Below are positions 1 to 9,219 of a stretch of 64,000 bases of DNA, in pieces (the first letter of the stretch is position 1; each line of letters begins with the position of its first letter). A program made the translations under genes and the position numbers. Below the pieces are notes generated by a model, which saw only the letters and a program-made list of their open reading frames with translations, searched no databases and was not told the DNA's origin. The stretch is from positions 6,758,001 through 6,822,000 of the forward strand of contig NZ_CP049143.1 in the NCBI RefSeq assembly GCF_011044495.1. Reading direction: 5' to 3'. This DNA is from Roseimicrobium sp. ORNL1. Lineage in GTDB: Bacteria; Verrucomicrobiota; Verrucomicrobiia; Verrucomicrobiales; Verrucomicrobiaceae.

Positions 1-771
1 CAGCCGCCTATCGATCTCAATCGCACAGGCGTCCGGAACGAAGTTGATCTGCACGCCGCCCTGAATCACGCCGACATTACACGTCGCCGGGCCGAGCAGC
101 GGATGATCATTCACCGCGAGTCGCAGATGATCCTGCTCCAGTGCCAGAACGATACGCGCCATGTGATTGATGGCATTCACCCCAAGATGCGGCTTCGAAC
201 TGTGCGCGGACTTCCCTCGCACGAGGATGCGAAAACGCAGCACGCCCTTCGTGGCAATCACCGCGCGCAACCCCGTGGGCTCCGCCACCAGCGCTGCATG
301 CCCCGTGAGTCCCTCGCAAAGCTTCACCACCCCGCGATAGGAGAACTCCTCGTCCACCGCCGCAGCGAGCCACACTTCGCACGGCGGCTGGATGCCCTCC
401 TCATGCAATGTGGCCAGTGCATGCATCATCCCGGCGAGGCCTGCTTTGGTATCACACGAACCGCGTCCATACATCTTCCCATCCTCAATGCGCGGCTCAA
501 ACGGTGGAATCGTCATGCCCTTCACGGAGACGGTGTCCGTGTGTGCTTCGAGAATGATGCGACGGTTCGGATTTTTGCCGGGCAGTCTCGCGATGACATT
601 CGGCCGATTCGGAAACACCTCCTGCTCCCACACTTCGATACCGCGTTGCTCAAAGTATTCCCGCACCCACGTGGCAATCTCGCGCTCTCCCGGACCACCT
701 TCATACGAAGGATTGATGCTGTTGATGCGCACCAGCGAGGCAAGAGTATCGATGAGAGAAGATGACGCCAT
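1..771 (-). CDS. M20 family metallopeptidase (ArgE/DapE type), C-terminus cut by window edge
   Basis: The minus-strand frame is open from ATG at 769-771 to the window edge, giving the first 257 residues. It resembles acetylornithine deacetylase / succinyl-diaminopimelate desuccinylase-type zinc peptidases, which hydrolyse N-acyl amino acids or peptides in the cytoplasm. Visible motifs are EAHTDTV (His77, Asp79), GRGSCDTKAG (bridging Asp107) and VDEEF (catalytic Glu141, metal ligand Glu142). These are followed by a KSAHSS segment typical of the M20 dimerisation domain. No signal peptide is seen. The MFS gene upstream on the same strand ends only 9 bases before this start, so the two are probably co-transcribed and the substrate may be what the carrier imports. 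The exact substrate cannot be told from the sequence. Confidence 0.9.
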   Translation of the reverse strand, partial: MASSSLIDTLASLVRINSINPSYEGGPGEREIATWVREYFEQRGIEVWEQEVFPNRPNVIARLPGKNPNRRIILEAHTDTVSVKGMTIPPFEPRIEDGKMYGRGSCDTKAGLAGMMHALATLHEEGIQPPCEVWLAAAVDEEFSYRGVVKLCEGLTGHAALVAEPTGLRAVIATKGVLRFRILVRGKSAHSSKPHLGVNAINHMARIVLALEQDHLRLAVNDHPLLGPATCNVGVIQGGVQINFVPDACAIEIDRRL

Positions 772-780
772 GGCTGCTAC

Positions 781-2004
781 TTAGGACTTGCTCCATTGGA
801 TGGGCTGCACGCGGGGGACAAACAAAAGGTAGGTTGCCACACCCGCGAGGAGCACGATGGAAGAAACGATGAAGGCGTTTGTGTAGGAGTGCGTCGTTTT
901 GACGATCCATCCTGTCACCAGAGGCGAGACCACACCTCCAAGATTCCCAACGAAGTTCTGCACACCCGTCCACTGGCCCGATGCAGTGGGGCCAGCGAGG
1001 GTCTGGGTGACGGCCCACACATTGGAGGTGTACAGGCCAAGCGAGGCACACGCAGCGATGAGCAGCACGATGCACATCACCGAACCGGTGGCCAGGGTAA
1101 TGGACCACATGAACGCCGCGCAAAGCAGCAGTCCACCAAAGAGGAAGCTCCGGCGCACCTTGGTGGGTGTGGCTCCTGCGGAGATCCAGCGGTCCGAAAT
1201 CCACCCTCCTGTCAGTGAAGTGGCCGCCATCGCCCAGAAGGGGAGCGAGCCATACACGGCCATCTCTTCCGTGGTGAATCCGCGTCCCTCGCGCAGGTAG
1301 GAAGGCAGCCAGAAAACCACAAAGTACCACGCATAACCCAGGCAGAAGAATCCGAGTGAGGTGCCCCACAGTTCAGGGCGCTTGAGAATCTCCTTCATCG
1401 GTGTGGCGTCCGGGCGGGTGCCATGCTTTTGCTGCGCAGTGTGCTTTTCCGACGGCACCGCGAGGAGCCACGGGATGAGCCAGAAGAGGCTCGCTACCCC
1501 GACGATGATGAACAAGGCCCGCCACCCGTAGCGGGCAAGAACCAGACCACCCACCAGCGTGCTGAGGGCCGGACCCACCTTTGTGCCCGCGTCGATGAGG
1601 GCATTCGCCAGACCACGCTGCTGCTCGTTGAAATTATCGACGATGACCCGCGACGTCGCCGGGAAGGCCACACTCTCGCCCGCACCCAGCAGCACTCGGA
1701 GAATCAGGAGGGAGACAAGCCCATTGGCCAGACCCATGCCCACGGTGGCCAGGGACCAGATGAGAAACCCGAACGCGTACACCCACTTCACGCTGTACCG
1801 ATCCACCAGCCATCCAGCCGCCAGGTGGCAGATGGCGTAGCTCGCGGAGAATGCCGAGAACAGCCAGCTCATCTGCACGTCATCCAGGCCAAATTCCTCC
1901 CCCACATTTGGCTTCGCCACAGAGAGGCTGCCCCGGTCGATGTAGTTGATCGTTACCGCGAAAACGAGCAACACAAGGATCACGGTGGGCTTGGTAGAAC
2001 GCAT
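781..2004 (-). CDS. MFS transporter, anion:cation symporter-like
   Basis: This 407-residue protein has the twelve hydrophobic segments expected for the major facilitator superfamily. An early NYIDRGSLSVA motif and the loop GWLVDRYSVKWVYAFG (a variant of the MFS loop 2-3 signature) point to the ACS family, which includes hexuronate, glucarate and phthalate carriers. RVLLGAGESVAFPATSRV in TM4 is also typical of ACS proteins. It should lie in the inner membrane and import an organic anion by proton or cation symport. ATG is at 2002-2004. It is the first gene of a two-gene minus-strand unit with the M20 peptidase. It diverges from the sigma factor gene across about 160 bases that must hold both promoters. 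The substrate is not determinable here. Confidence 0.88.
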   Translation of the reverse strand: MRSTKPTVILVLLVFAVTINYIDRGSLSVAKPNVGEEFGLDDVQMSWLFSAFSASYAICHLAAGWLVDRYSVKWVYAFGFLIWSLATVGMGLANGLVSLLILRVLLGAGESVAFPATSRVIVDNFNEQQRGLANALIDAGTKVGPALSTLVGGLVLARYGWRALFIIVGVASLFWLIPWLLAVPSEKHTAQQKHGTRPDATPMKEILKRPELWGTSLGFFCLGYAWYFVVFWLPSYLREGRGFTTEEMAVYGSLPFWAMAATSLTGGWISDRWISAGATPTKVRRSFLFGGLLLCAAFMWSITLATGSVMCIVLLIAACASLGLYTSNVWAVTQTLAGPTASGQWTGVQNFVGNLGGVVSPLVTGWIVKTTHSYTNAFIVSSIVLLAGVATYLLFVPRVQPIQWSKS

Positions 2005-2163
2005 GCAGCAGCAGTGGGGTCGAAACGCAGGAGTCGATGGAGCGGACTCGCCTGAAAGGCCCGTCTACCCGGCGGCGATTATTGCTGGGGCACCGCCTGC
2101 CACCAGTTTTTAAAGTGCAAATAAGTTCGGTAAACTCGCCGAGTACCGGACAATACCCGGCAG

Positions 2164-2706
2164 ATGCCAGACGAAACTCCAGCCCCGGTTCAGTCCGAGC
2201 TCAGCGAGCAGTTCATCCTGCGGCTCAATGCCGTGCACGGCCGCCTGCTCGGCTTCCTGCGCGTGATGCTGGGCAATGGGACGGACGCCGAAGACGTGCT
2301 GCAGCGCGCGAGCATCACCATGTGGAGGAAGTTCAGCGAGTTCGACCAGACACAGGATTTCTTTTCCTGGGCGAGCAGCTTCGCCTTCTACGAGGCCAAG
2401 AACTTCCAGCGCACTGCGGCGCGCTCGCGTCTACACTTCGATGACGCGTTGATGAACCGCCTCGCCGAGGAACGCGTCGCGGACCTGGAGCATCGCGAAG
2501 CCCGGCTCTCTGCCATGGACCGCTGCATCGGTGAACTCGATGCCCCTTCGCGAGATCTGGTGCGTGATTTCTACATGAACAACACGGACATCGCCACGCT
2601 GGCACAGCAGCAGGGACGTGCGCCGCAAACACTCTACAACAAGCTCAATGCCCTGCGCCGGCTGTTGGGTGACTGCATGAAGCGCCGCCTGGCGCAGGAG
2701 GCCTGA
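2164..2706 (+). CDS. ECF-type RNA polymerase sigma factor (Planctomycetes/Verrucomicrobia subfamily)
   Basis: This 180-residue protein has sigma-70 region 2 at about residues 18-90 (helix with HGRLLGFLRVMLGNGTDAEDVLQRASITMWRK) and region 4 at about 120-175, ending in a helix-turn-helix (TLAQQQGRAPQTLYNKLNALRRLL). The HGRLLGFLRVML and DAEDVLQ pattern is that of the Rhodopirellula/Verrucomicrobium sigma subfamily. It should direct core RNA polymerase to a small regulon. The next gene starts 4 bases after its stop and encodes a FecR-domain membrane protein, the usual partner or anti-sigma regulator. The likely targets include the DUF1549/DUF1501 genes downstream, which is inference from position. 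Confidence 0.92.
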   Translation: MPDETPAPVQSELSEQFILRLNAVHGRLLGFLRVMLGNGTDAEDVLQRASITMWRKFSEFDQTQDFFSWASSFAFYEAKNFQRTAARSRLHFDDALMNRLAEERVADLEHREARLSAMDRCIGELDAPSRDLVRDFYMNNTDIATLAQQQGRAPQTLYNKLNALRRLLGDCMKRRLAQEA

Positions 2707-2710
2707 AACC

Positions 2711-4354
2711 ATGAACTCCTCACCCACTGATCACGAACTCCTGCGTCTCTTCGCCATGAAGGCGGATGGCACCATCACGCCGGAGGATCACGAAAAACTC
2801 TGCCAGTTTCTCGCGGATTCGCCGCATGCACGCCGCGAATGGTTTGCCTTCCAGGATGGAGAAGATGCCCTGCAATCCTGGTCACAACGCGCAAGCCTGA
2901 TCCAGAGCAGCGCTCCTGCTCAGACTCAAGCCGCGGTTGCTCCTGTCGCTCCGGTCAAAGCACGCACACAGCGCGGCATTGCCTGGCGCATCACCGCCGC
3001 CATGGCTGCGGGTATTGTCATCGGCGCTGTGACGTGGGCCTTGTGGCCTCAATCAACTGCAACCATCACGCCGTCGGTTTCTCCCAGCGGATCCAATGTC
3101 GTGATCCAGGACGAAGCCACCACCTCCGCCGTGGCCGTACTCACGCGTGGTGTGGATCTGGTGTGGGAAGACAACGGCACGGCTCCCTCGCTGCACGAAC
3201 CTCTTTCCCCCGGGGAACTGAAGCTGCGCAGTGGCGTGGCGGAGATTGAGTTCTTCCAGGGAGCGCGCTTGCGCATTGAAGGGCCGGCGGAACTCAAGCT
3301 CGTCTCCGCAGGTGAGGCCTTTTGTAAAAGCGGCCGCTTCAGCGCAGACGTGCCGTTTCATGCCCGAGGCTTCCGCATCGGCACGCCGAAGGGAGACCTG
3401 GTGGACCTTGGCACGGAGTTCGGTCTGGATCTGACGGGAGACGCACCGGCCCTGCATGTCTTCAAAGGTGAGGTGGAACTGCATCGTCCCCAGACCCCGA
3501 TGCAACTGCTCACCACGGGGCAGGCGGCACGCATGGAAGGCTCCGATACCATGAGCGCCGATGACACAGGCTTCGCCTTCAGCCGGGATCTGGATTCGCG
3601 CGTACAGGCCTCGCAACGCCAGTCGTTCGATGCCTGGCAGCAAACGGCGGCGCAACAGTTGCGCGATCCCGCTCTTCTTCTACGTCTTGATTTCCAGGAC
3701 GGAGCAGGAGCCCGCTCACTGAAGAACACTGCGCCCCAGGGACCTGACGTTGCTGCCGGCACCATCGTGGGTTGCACATGGACCCAAGGCCGCTGGCCGG
3801 GTACGGGCAAGCAAGCCCTGCAGTTCCGCAGCCTGAGCGATCGTGTACGGCTGAAGATTCCCGGCCAGTACCGCCAGCTTACTGCCATCGCGAGCGTGCA
3901 ATTGAATGGCCTGAACATCCGCCAGAGTTCCATCTGCATGACCCAGGGCCTCGGCGCGGGTTACATGCACTGGCAGGTGCTGAACGATGGCTCCCTCTGC
4001 CTGGGTGTGGGTGAAGGCCCAGGCCGCCCTGACCATGGCACGCCCGTGCGCTGGCAGGATTACATCAGCCCCGTGCTCTTCACTCCGGAACGCTTCGGTC
4101 AGTGGGTGCACCTGGCAATGGTGTATGACCTCGATGCGCGTGAAGTGCGCTTCTATCTGAATGGCACGCGCTTCTCCACGCATCCCATCAAGGAGGCGGT
4201 GGAGCTTTCCCCGGGGCTGATGGAACTCGGCAACTGGACGCCCACTCCTGACAAGCGCCAGCAACCGGTGCGCAACTTCAACGGTTGCATGGACGAGTTC
4301 AGCCTAATCTCACGAGCGCTCAACGATGCCGAGGTCCGCCAGCTCGCCCGTTGA
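2711..4354 (+). CDS. FecR-domain membrane protein with C-terminal LamG/concanavalin-like domain
   Basis: This 547-residue protein has a short cytoplasmic N-terminus of anti-sigma type (residues 1-50, with the HELLRLFAMKADGTITPEDHEKL helices). A single membrane segment lies near residues 88-108 (WRITAAMAAGIVIGAVTWAL). A FecR domain follows at about 145-275, including GTEFGLDLTGD and FKGEVEL. The last 200 residues form a LamG-like beta-sandwich with the phrases FDFQDG-like, RFYLNGTRF and MDEFSLISRALNDAEV. The layout suggests an envelope sensor that binds a glycan or other ligand outside and controls the sigma factor encoded 4 bases upstream. A good ribosome binding site (ggagg) lies in the end of the sigma gene, so the two are translationally linked. 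Confidence 0.88.
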   Translation: MNSSPTDHELLRLFAMKADGTITPEDHEKLCQFLADSPHARREWFAFQDGEDALQSWSQRASLIQSSAPAQTQAAVAPVAPVKARTQRGIAWRITAAMAAGIVIGAVTWALWPQSTATITPSVSPSGSNVVIQDEATTSAVAVLTRGVDLVWEDNGTAPSLHEPLSPGELKLRSGVAEIEFFQGARLRIEGPAELKLVSAGEAFCKSGRFSADVPFHARGFRIGTPKGDLVDLGTEFGLDLTGDAPALHVFKGEVELHRPQTPMQLLTTGQAARMEGSDTMSADDTGFAFSRDLDSRVQASQRQSFDAWQQTAAQQLRDPALLLRLDFQDGAGARSLKNTAPQGPDVAAGTIVGCTWTQGRWPGTGKQALQFRSLSDRVRLKIPGQYRQLTAIASVQLNGLNIRQSSICMTQGLGAGYMHWQVLNDGSLCLGVGEGPGRPDHGTPVRWQDYISPVLFTPERFGQWVHLAMVYDLDAREVRFYLNGTRFSTHPIKEAVELSPGLMELGNWTPTPDKRQQPVRNFNGCMDEFSLISRALNDAEVRQLAR

Positions 4355-4403
4355 TCATTTTCTCCTCACTTCTCAACTCCCACCATTGCCTGCCTTGCCC
4401 GTC

Positions 4404-7175
4404 ATGTTGATCCGTCTGACAGCGCTCGCCTGTGTGATTCCTGCGTGTGGTGTGTTCGCCGCACCCTCCGCGGAGGAAGTGGACTTTTTCGAGAAACGCA
4501 TCCGTCCTGTGCTCATCGAGCAGTGCTACGAATGCCACAGCGAAGGGAAGAAGGTGAAGGGCGGGCTCATCATGGACTCGCGTGAAGCAATGATGATCGG
4601 CGGTGACTCCGGTCCCTCCCTCGTGCCCGGCAATCCAGACAAGAGCAAGATCATCGAGGCCATCCGCTACAAGAATCGCGATCTGCAGATGCCTCCGAAG
4701 AATCAGCTCACTACCGAGCAGATTCGTGACTTGGAGAAGTGGGTCGCCATGGGAGCTCCGGATCCGCGTGACGCGAAGAGTGCAGCGGCAGCAGTTCCAG
4801 CGAAGGCGGGAATCAACTTCGAACAAGGTCGCAAGTTCTGGTCCTTCGCACCGCTCAGCACGCCAACGCTACCTGCCGTGAAGAACACCGCATGGGTGCA
4901 GACGCCAGTGGACGCGTTCATTCTGGAATCGCTTGAAAAGTCCGGTCTGAGTCCCGCGCCTCCTGCGGACAAGCGCACCTTGATTCGCCGCGCCACCTTT
5001 GACCTCACGGGTCTGCCGCCCACGCAGAAGGAAATCGCGGATTTCCTCGCGGACAATTCCCCGGAGGCCTTCAACCGCGTCATCGACCGTCTCCTTGCCT
5101 CTCCGCAATACGGCGAGCGCTGGGGCCGCCACTGGCTGGATGTGGCCCGTTATGCCGACTCCAATGGTCTTGATGAAAACGTCACCCTCGGCCACGCCTG
5201 GCGCTATCGCGATTACGTGGTACGTGCCTTCAACGAGGACAAGCCGTACGATCAATTCCTCATCGAGCAACTGGCCGGCGATCTCCTGCCCACGAGCGAC
5301 ACGTCCTCCCGCCAGGATGCGCTGACTGCCACCGCCTTCCTCTCACTCGGCGCCAAGGTGCTTGCCGAGCCCGATGTGCGGAAGCTGGAGATGGATATCA
5401 TCGACGACCAGCTAGATACGCTGGGCAAGGCTTTCATGGGCATGACCATCGGCTGCGCACGCTGTCATGATCACAAGTTCGATCCCTTCTCGCAGGAAGA
5501 CTACTATGCGATGGCCGCCATCTTCCGCAGCACGAAGAGTCTCGCGGATGATCGCACCGGCGCCATCAAGTACTGGTACGAGCACAGCCTCGCCACACCG
5601 GCGGACCTTGAGGCGAAGAAGAAGCATGAGGCCGATGTGAAGGCCCAGCGGGCGAAGATCACCAAGTACAACAGCGACACGCGCGCCGCATTGAAAGCGG
5701 ATCTCCAGCGCCAAGCCGCGAACTACCTCGCCGCTTCCGTGGAGCTGCCAGACGATCCTGACTTCAAGGAGGTTGAGGCCGTGGCGACCAAGCATGGCCT
5801 GCGTGCGCGCTACCTGCTTACCTGCCGCCAGTATCTCGCCCGTGCGACGGGGAAAGAATTCTTCGACAAGTGGCATGCCCTTGCGAAGACGGGTGATGTG
5901 GCGGGTGTAAGGAATCACTACGCGAAGCTCTTCACTGACGCCGAGGAAGGTCTTGCCGCAGCCAAGAAGAAAGATCCGAAGGCGATCAAACCGGCCGAGC
6001 CCGAATTTGCCGCCGCGCATGATGCGCTCAATGACGCCGGCGGATTCCTCGTGATGCCGGACAAGGACGCGGATGCCTTTGACCAGAGCATGCTCTCAGA
6101 AGTGCAGCAGATGCAGACGGAGCTTATGTCGATGGAGGACAAGACTCCGGACCCACCGGCCTTGATGGGTGTGACTGACGGAACTGTCACTCGCACGCTT
6201 CCCATTCACATTCGCGGCAGCTACCTCACACTGGGCAAGGAAATCGAACGTGGCTTCCCCACCGTGATGCGCGTCTCCTTCACAAAGCCGGTGTTCCCAG
6301 CGAAGCACAGCGGCCGCCTTGAGCTTGCGCGCTGGATGGCGAGCACAGAGCATCCTCTTACAGCACGTGTGATGGTGAACCGCCTCTGGCGCTGGCACTT
6401 TGGCCGCGGCATCGTGGGCACCACGGACAACTTCGGCATCCTGGGAGACAAGCCCTCCCATCCCGCCTTGCTGGACTGGCTGGCGCGCAACTTCATGGAG
6501 AACGGCTGGAGCATGAAGGACATGCACCGCGTGTTGATGAAATCCAGCGTGTACCAGATGGCCTCATTGCATCCCTCCGCAGGGCAACCTTCGTCTTCGC
6601 CAGATCCCGTGCTGGTGGATCCGGAAAACAAGCTGCTGTGGCGCGCCAATCTCCAGCGTCTGGAAGCGGAGGAGATCCGTGATGCGCTCCTCGCGGCCAG
6701 CGGTTCGCTCGATCTCAAGGTCGGCGGCAAGACAGTGCCCCTGCGCAATCGTGAGTTCGTTTTCAATCACACCTCGAAGGACGCCACCACGTACGAGACT
6801 CCACGGCGCGCGCTGTATCTGCCCATCATCCGGAACAACCTCTACGACTTGCTGGAGCAGTTCGACTTCCCGGATCCCACCATGCCCACGGGCAGCCGCA
6901 ATTCCACGGTGGTGGCACCGCAGGCGCTCATCATGTTGAACTCTCCTCTTGCCACCACTTCCGCCGAGAAACTTGCCGCGAAGCTGGAGGAGCAGGAGCG
7001 CGCCGACGCTGCACGCGTGCAGCGCGCCTATGAAATCCTGTATGCACGCGCTGCCACTCCGCATGAGGAGCAGCGCGCACTCGCCTTCGTGAAGAGCAAG
7101 TCAGGCAATCGCGACGCCTGGACACTGCTCTGCCACACGCTGATGGCCGCGAATGAATTCATGTACCTGCGATAA
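4404..7175 (+). CDS. PSCyt1-DUF1549-DUF1553 exported cytochrome-like protein
   Basis: The protein has 923 residues from ATG 4404, chosen because it begins a clean signal peptide (MLIRLTALACVIPACGVFAA); an in-frame ATG at 4326 would overlap the previous gene. A planctomycete-type cytochrome c domain carries CYECH (Cys41, Cys44, His45). DUF1549 follows, with a second CxxCH in CARCHDHKFDPF (Cys351, His355). DUF1553 fills the C-terminal third (SGRLELARWMAS, MVNRLWRWHFGRGIVGTTDNFG). The middle contains a charged helical insert at about 400-560. Such proteins are abundant in Planctomycetes and Verrucomicrobia and nearly always precede a DUF1501 gene, as here. They are thought to be periplasmic multi-domain redox proteins linked to polymer use; the reaction is not established. 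Confidence 0.92.
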   Translation: MLIRLTALACVIPACGVFAAPSAEEVDFFEKRIRPVLIEQCYECHSEGKKVKGGLIMDSREAMMIGGDSGPSLVPGNPDKSKIIEAIRYKNRDLQMPPKNQLTTEQIRDLEKWVAMGAPDPRDAKSAAAAVPAKAGINFEQGRKFWSFAPLSTPTLPAVKNTAWVQTPVDAFILESLEKSGLSPAPPADKRTLIRRATFDLTGLPPTQKEIADFLADNSPEAFNRVIDRLLASPQYGERWGRHWLDVARYADSNGLDENVTLGHAWRYRDYVVRAFNEDKPYDQFLIEQLAGDLLPTSDTSSRQDALTATAFLSLGAKVLAEPDVRKLEMDIIDDQLDTLGKAFMGMTIGCARCHDHKFDPFSQEDYYAMAAIFRSTKSLADDRTGAIKYWYEHSLATPADLEAKKKHEADVKAQRAKITKYNSDTRAALKADLQRQAANYLAASVELPDDPDFKEVEAVATKHGLRARYLLTCRQYLARATGKEFFDKWHALAKTGDVAGVRNHYAKLFTDAEEGLAAAKKKDPKAIKPAEPEFAAAHDALNDAGGFLVMPDKDADAFDQSMLSEVQQMQTELMSMEDKTPDPPALMGVTDGTVTRTLPIHIRGSYLTLGKEIERGFPTVMRVSFTKPVFPAKHSGRLELARWMASTEHPLTARVMVNRLWRWHFGRGIVGTTDNFGILGDKPSHPALLDWLARNFMENGWSMKDMHRVLMKSSVYQMASLHPSAGQPSSSPDPVLVDPENKLLWRANLQRLEAEEIRDALLAASGSLDLKVGGKTVPLRNREFVFNHTSKDATTYETPRRALYLPIIRNNLYDLLEQFDFPDPTMPTGSRNSTVVAPQALIMLNSPLATTSAEKLAAKLEEQERADAARVQRAYEILYARAATPHEEQRALAFVKSKSGNRDAWTLLCHTLMAANEFMYLR

Positions 7176-7177
7176 CG

Positions 7178-8602
7178 ATGACGACGAACACGACACCCCA
7201 GATGTTTTCCCGTCGTGCCATGCTGCAGCGCAGCGCGGCAGGCTTTGGTCATCTCGCACTTGCGGGCATGCTGGCGCAGCAGGCCAACGCGGCGCCTTCG
7301 GTGGCCAATGCTCTCGCGGCAAAGGACCCGCACTTCACGCCACGCGCGCGTCGTGTCATCTTCCTCTTCATGAAGGGCGGCCCCTCGCATGTGGACACCT
7401 TTGATCCGAAGCCGCTGCTGCAGCGCGATGATGGTGGCAAGTATCCCTTTGAGGAACCTCGCATCAAATTCGCCGAGACCGGAAAACTGCTGAAGTCACC
7501 GTGGAAGTTCAAGCAATACGGCCAGAGTGGCCTTCCTGTGAGCGAGCTCTTCCCAAATGTCGCGCAGTGTGTGGATGAGCTTTGCATCATCCGCTCCATG
7601 CACGGCACGAACCCAGCCCATGGCGGCGCCTTGCTGAAGCTGCACACCGGCAGCGATGTGCAGGTGCGGCCCAGCATGGGTTCCTGGGTGATCTATGGAT
7701 TGGGCACGGAGAATCAGAACCTGCCGGGCTTCATCACCATCTGCCCAACGCTTGCCCATGGTGGCGTGAACAACTGGGGTGCGGCCTTCCTTCCCGCCTA
7801 CTGCCAGGGCACGCCGATTGGTAATGCCGCCGTGCCCTCCAGCCAGGCGATGGTGAAGCACATCCGCAACACGCATCTCAGCACCGCGGTGCAGCGCGAG
7901 CAGCTCGACCTGTTGGCGCAGATGAACCATGAACACCTGCAGATGGCCGGTCCAGATCTGGCCCTTGAAGGGCGCATCAATTCCTTCGAACTGGCCTTCC
8001 GCATGCAGATGGCCATGCCCGAAGCGCAAGATGTTACCAGCGAAAGTGAAGCGACAAAGAAGCTCTACGGCATGGACAATCCCGTGACCGCCAACTTCGG
8101 CCGCCAATGCCTGATGGCGCGACGCTTCGCAGAGCGCGGCGTGCGCTTCATCCAGGTGACGCACAGCGACAGTGAAGTGCAGTGGGACCAGCATGGCAGC
8201 CTCTACAAGGGACACACCAAGAACGCGGCTGAAGTGGACAAGCCCATCGCCGGCCTGCTGAAGGATCTCAAGTCACGCGGCTTGCTGGATGACACACTCG
8301 TGCTGTGGGGTGGTGAATTCGGACGCACCCCCACTGCCCAGGGCAAGGATGGTCGCGACCACAACCCCCACGGCTTCACCATGTGGATGGCCGGTGGCGG
8401 GGTGAAACGCGGCATCGCCCACGGCAGCACGGATGACTACGGCTACTACGCCCAGGAGAACAAGGTGCACATCCATGATCTGCACGCCACGATCCTCGCG
8501 CTGCTGGGCATGAATCACGAGAAGCTCACGCACCGCTACGCCGGACGAGACTTCCGCCTCACCGATGTGAGCGGCCACGTGGTGAAGGAGATCTTCGCGT
8601 AG
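7178..8602 (+). CDS. DUF1501 exported protein (alkaline phosphatase/sulfatase-like fold)
   Basis: This 474-residue protein begins 2 bases after the stop of the DUF1549/DUF1553 gene and is clearly its operon partner. Residues 9-38 look like a twin-arginine-type signal (SRRAMLQRSAAGFGHLALAGML). Typical DUF1501 motifs are FLFMKGGPSHVDTFDPKP near the N-terminus and LVLWGGEFGRTPTAQGKDGRDHNPHGF toward the C-terminus, whose Asp and His residues match metal-binding positions of the alkaline phosphatase superfamily. It is expected in the periplasm. A hydrolase role has been suggested for the family but no substrate is established. Confidence 0.92.
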   Translation: MTTNTTPQMFSRRAMLQRSAAGFGHLALAGMLAQQANAAPSVANALAAKDPHFTPRARRVIFLFMKGGPSHVDTFDPKPLLQRDDGGKYPFEEPRIKFAETGKLLKSPWKFKQYGQSGLPVSELFPNVAQCVDELCIIRSMHGTNPAHGGALLKLHTGSDVQVRPSMGSWVIYGLGTENQNLPGFITICPTLAHGGVNNWGAAFLPAYCQGTPIGNAAVPSSQAMVKHIRNTHLSTAVQREQLDLLAQMNHEHLQMAGPDLALEGRINSFELAFRMQMAMPEAQDVTSESEATKKLYGMDNPVTANFGRQCLMARRFAERGVRFIQVTHSDSEVQWDQHGSLYKGHTKNAAEVDKPIAGLLKDLKSRGLLDDTLVLWGGEFGRTPTAQGKDGRDHNPHGFTMWMAGGGVKRGIAHGSTDDYGYYAQENKVHIHDLHATILALLGMNHEKLTHRYAGRDFRLTDVSGHVVKEIFA

Positions 8603-8608
8603 GGCGAA

Positions 8609-9124
8609 TCAACCAAACATGCGCGTGGCCACCGCCGCCTGCTCGGGCGTTTCGGGTCCACTGCCTGCCGCGCGCACCGCGATCGTGGCATCCTTGATGG
8701 GCACACCCATGGCCGCAAGGATGCAGACCGCGGCCATGCCGGTGCGTCCGATGCCCGCGCCGCAGTGGATCACCACGTTCGTGCCAGTTCCCAGCATGGT
8801 AGCCACATCGACGATGAGTTCGCGAAACGTCTTGTCGTTTGCCGGCACGCCAAAATCAGGGATGGGGCACGACAGCCGCGCTCCCTCCCACAGGCCTGCA
8901 CGGATCGACTTCGCATAGTCAGGTGACCTCCGCTGGATCTCCCCTTCCTCCACGAGGCTGAGCATGAGCATGCGTTCCTTCCCCACTTCCGCCTTCAGCT
9001 TGTTCCAGGCCTCGAGGGCATGCTGGATGTCCTGATACCTGCCCGGCATGCCGGTCAGAAACAGGCGGCCCTTGCAGCCCTGGGGAAGCTGAACCTGGCG
9101 GAAGATGGCGTTGTAGGGGTCCAT
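8609..9124 (-). CDS. Dual-specificity/tyrosine phosphatase-like protein
   Basis: The chosen start, ATG at 9122-9124, gives 171 residues; an earlier in-frame start at 9244 would run into the divergent gene. The protein carries the cysteine phosphatase signature HCGAGIGRTG, with nucleophile Cys121 and Arg127, and a likely general acid Asp90 in PIPDFGVPAND. It should hydrolyse a phosphate ester through a phosphocysteine intermediate. Size and motif fit small bacterial dual-specificity phosphatases. It is cytoplasmic, with no signal peptide. It converges on the DUF1501 gene with only 6 bases between stops. The window also encodes Ser/Thr kinases, but nothing links this enzyme to them directly. 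Confidence 0.85.
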   Translation of the reverse strand: MDPYNAIFRQVQLPQGCKGRLFLTGMPGRYQDIQHALEAWNKLKAEVGKERMLMLSLVEEGEIQRRSPDYAKSIRAGLWEGARLSCPIPDFGVPANDKTFRELIVDVATMLGTGTNVVIHCGAGIGRTGMAAVCILAAMGVPIKDATIAVRAAGSGPETPEQAAVATRMFG

Positions 9125-9219
9125 TTTAAAAAATACGAACCGGGCCAGCCCCATGGCCGCCCGCACGGGACCACCTCGGCGATCCCGTCCCCCAACGCAA
9201 GCCGCGATGGCGGCCTCCC

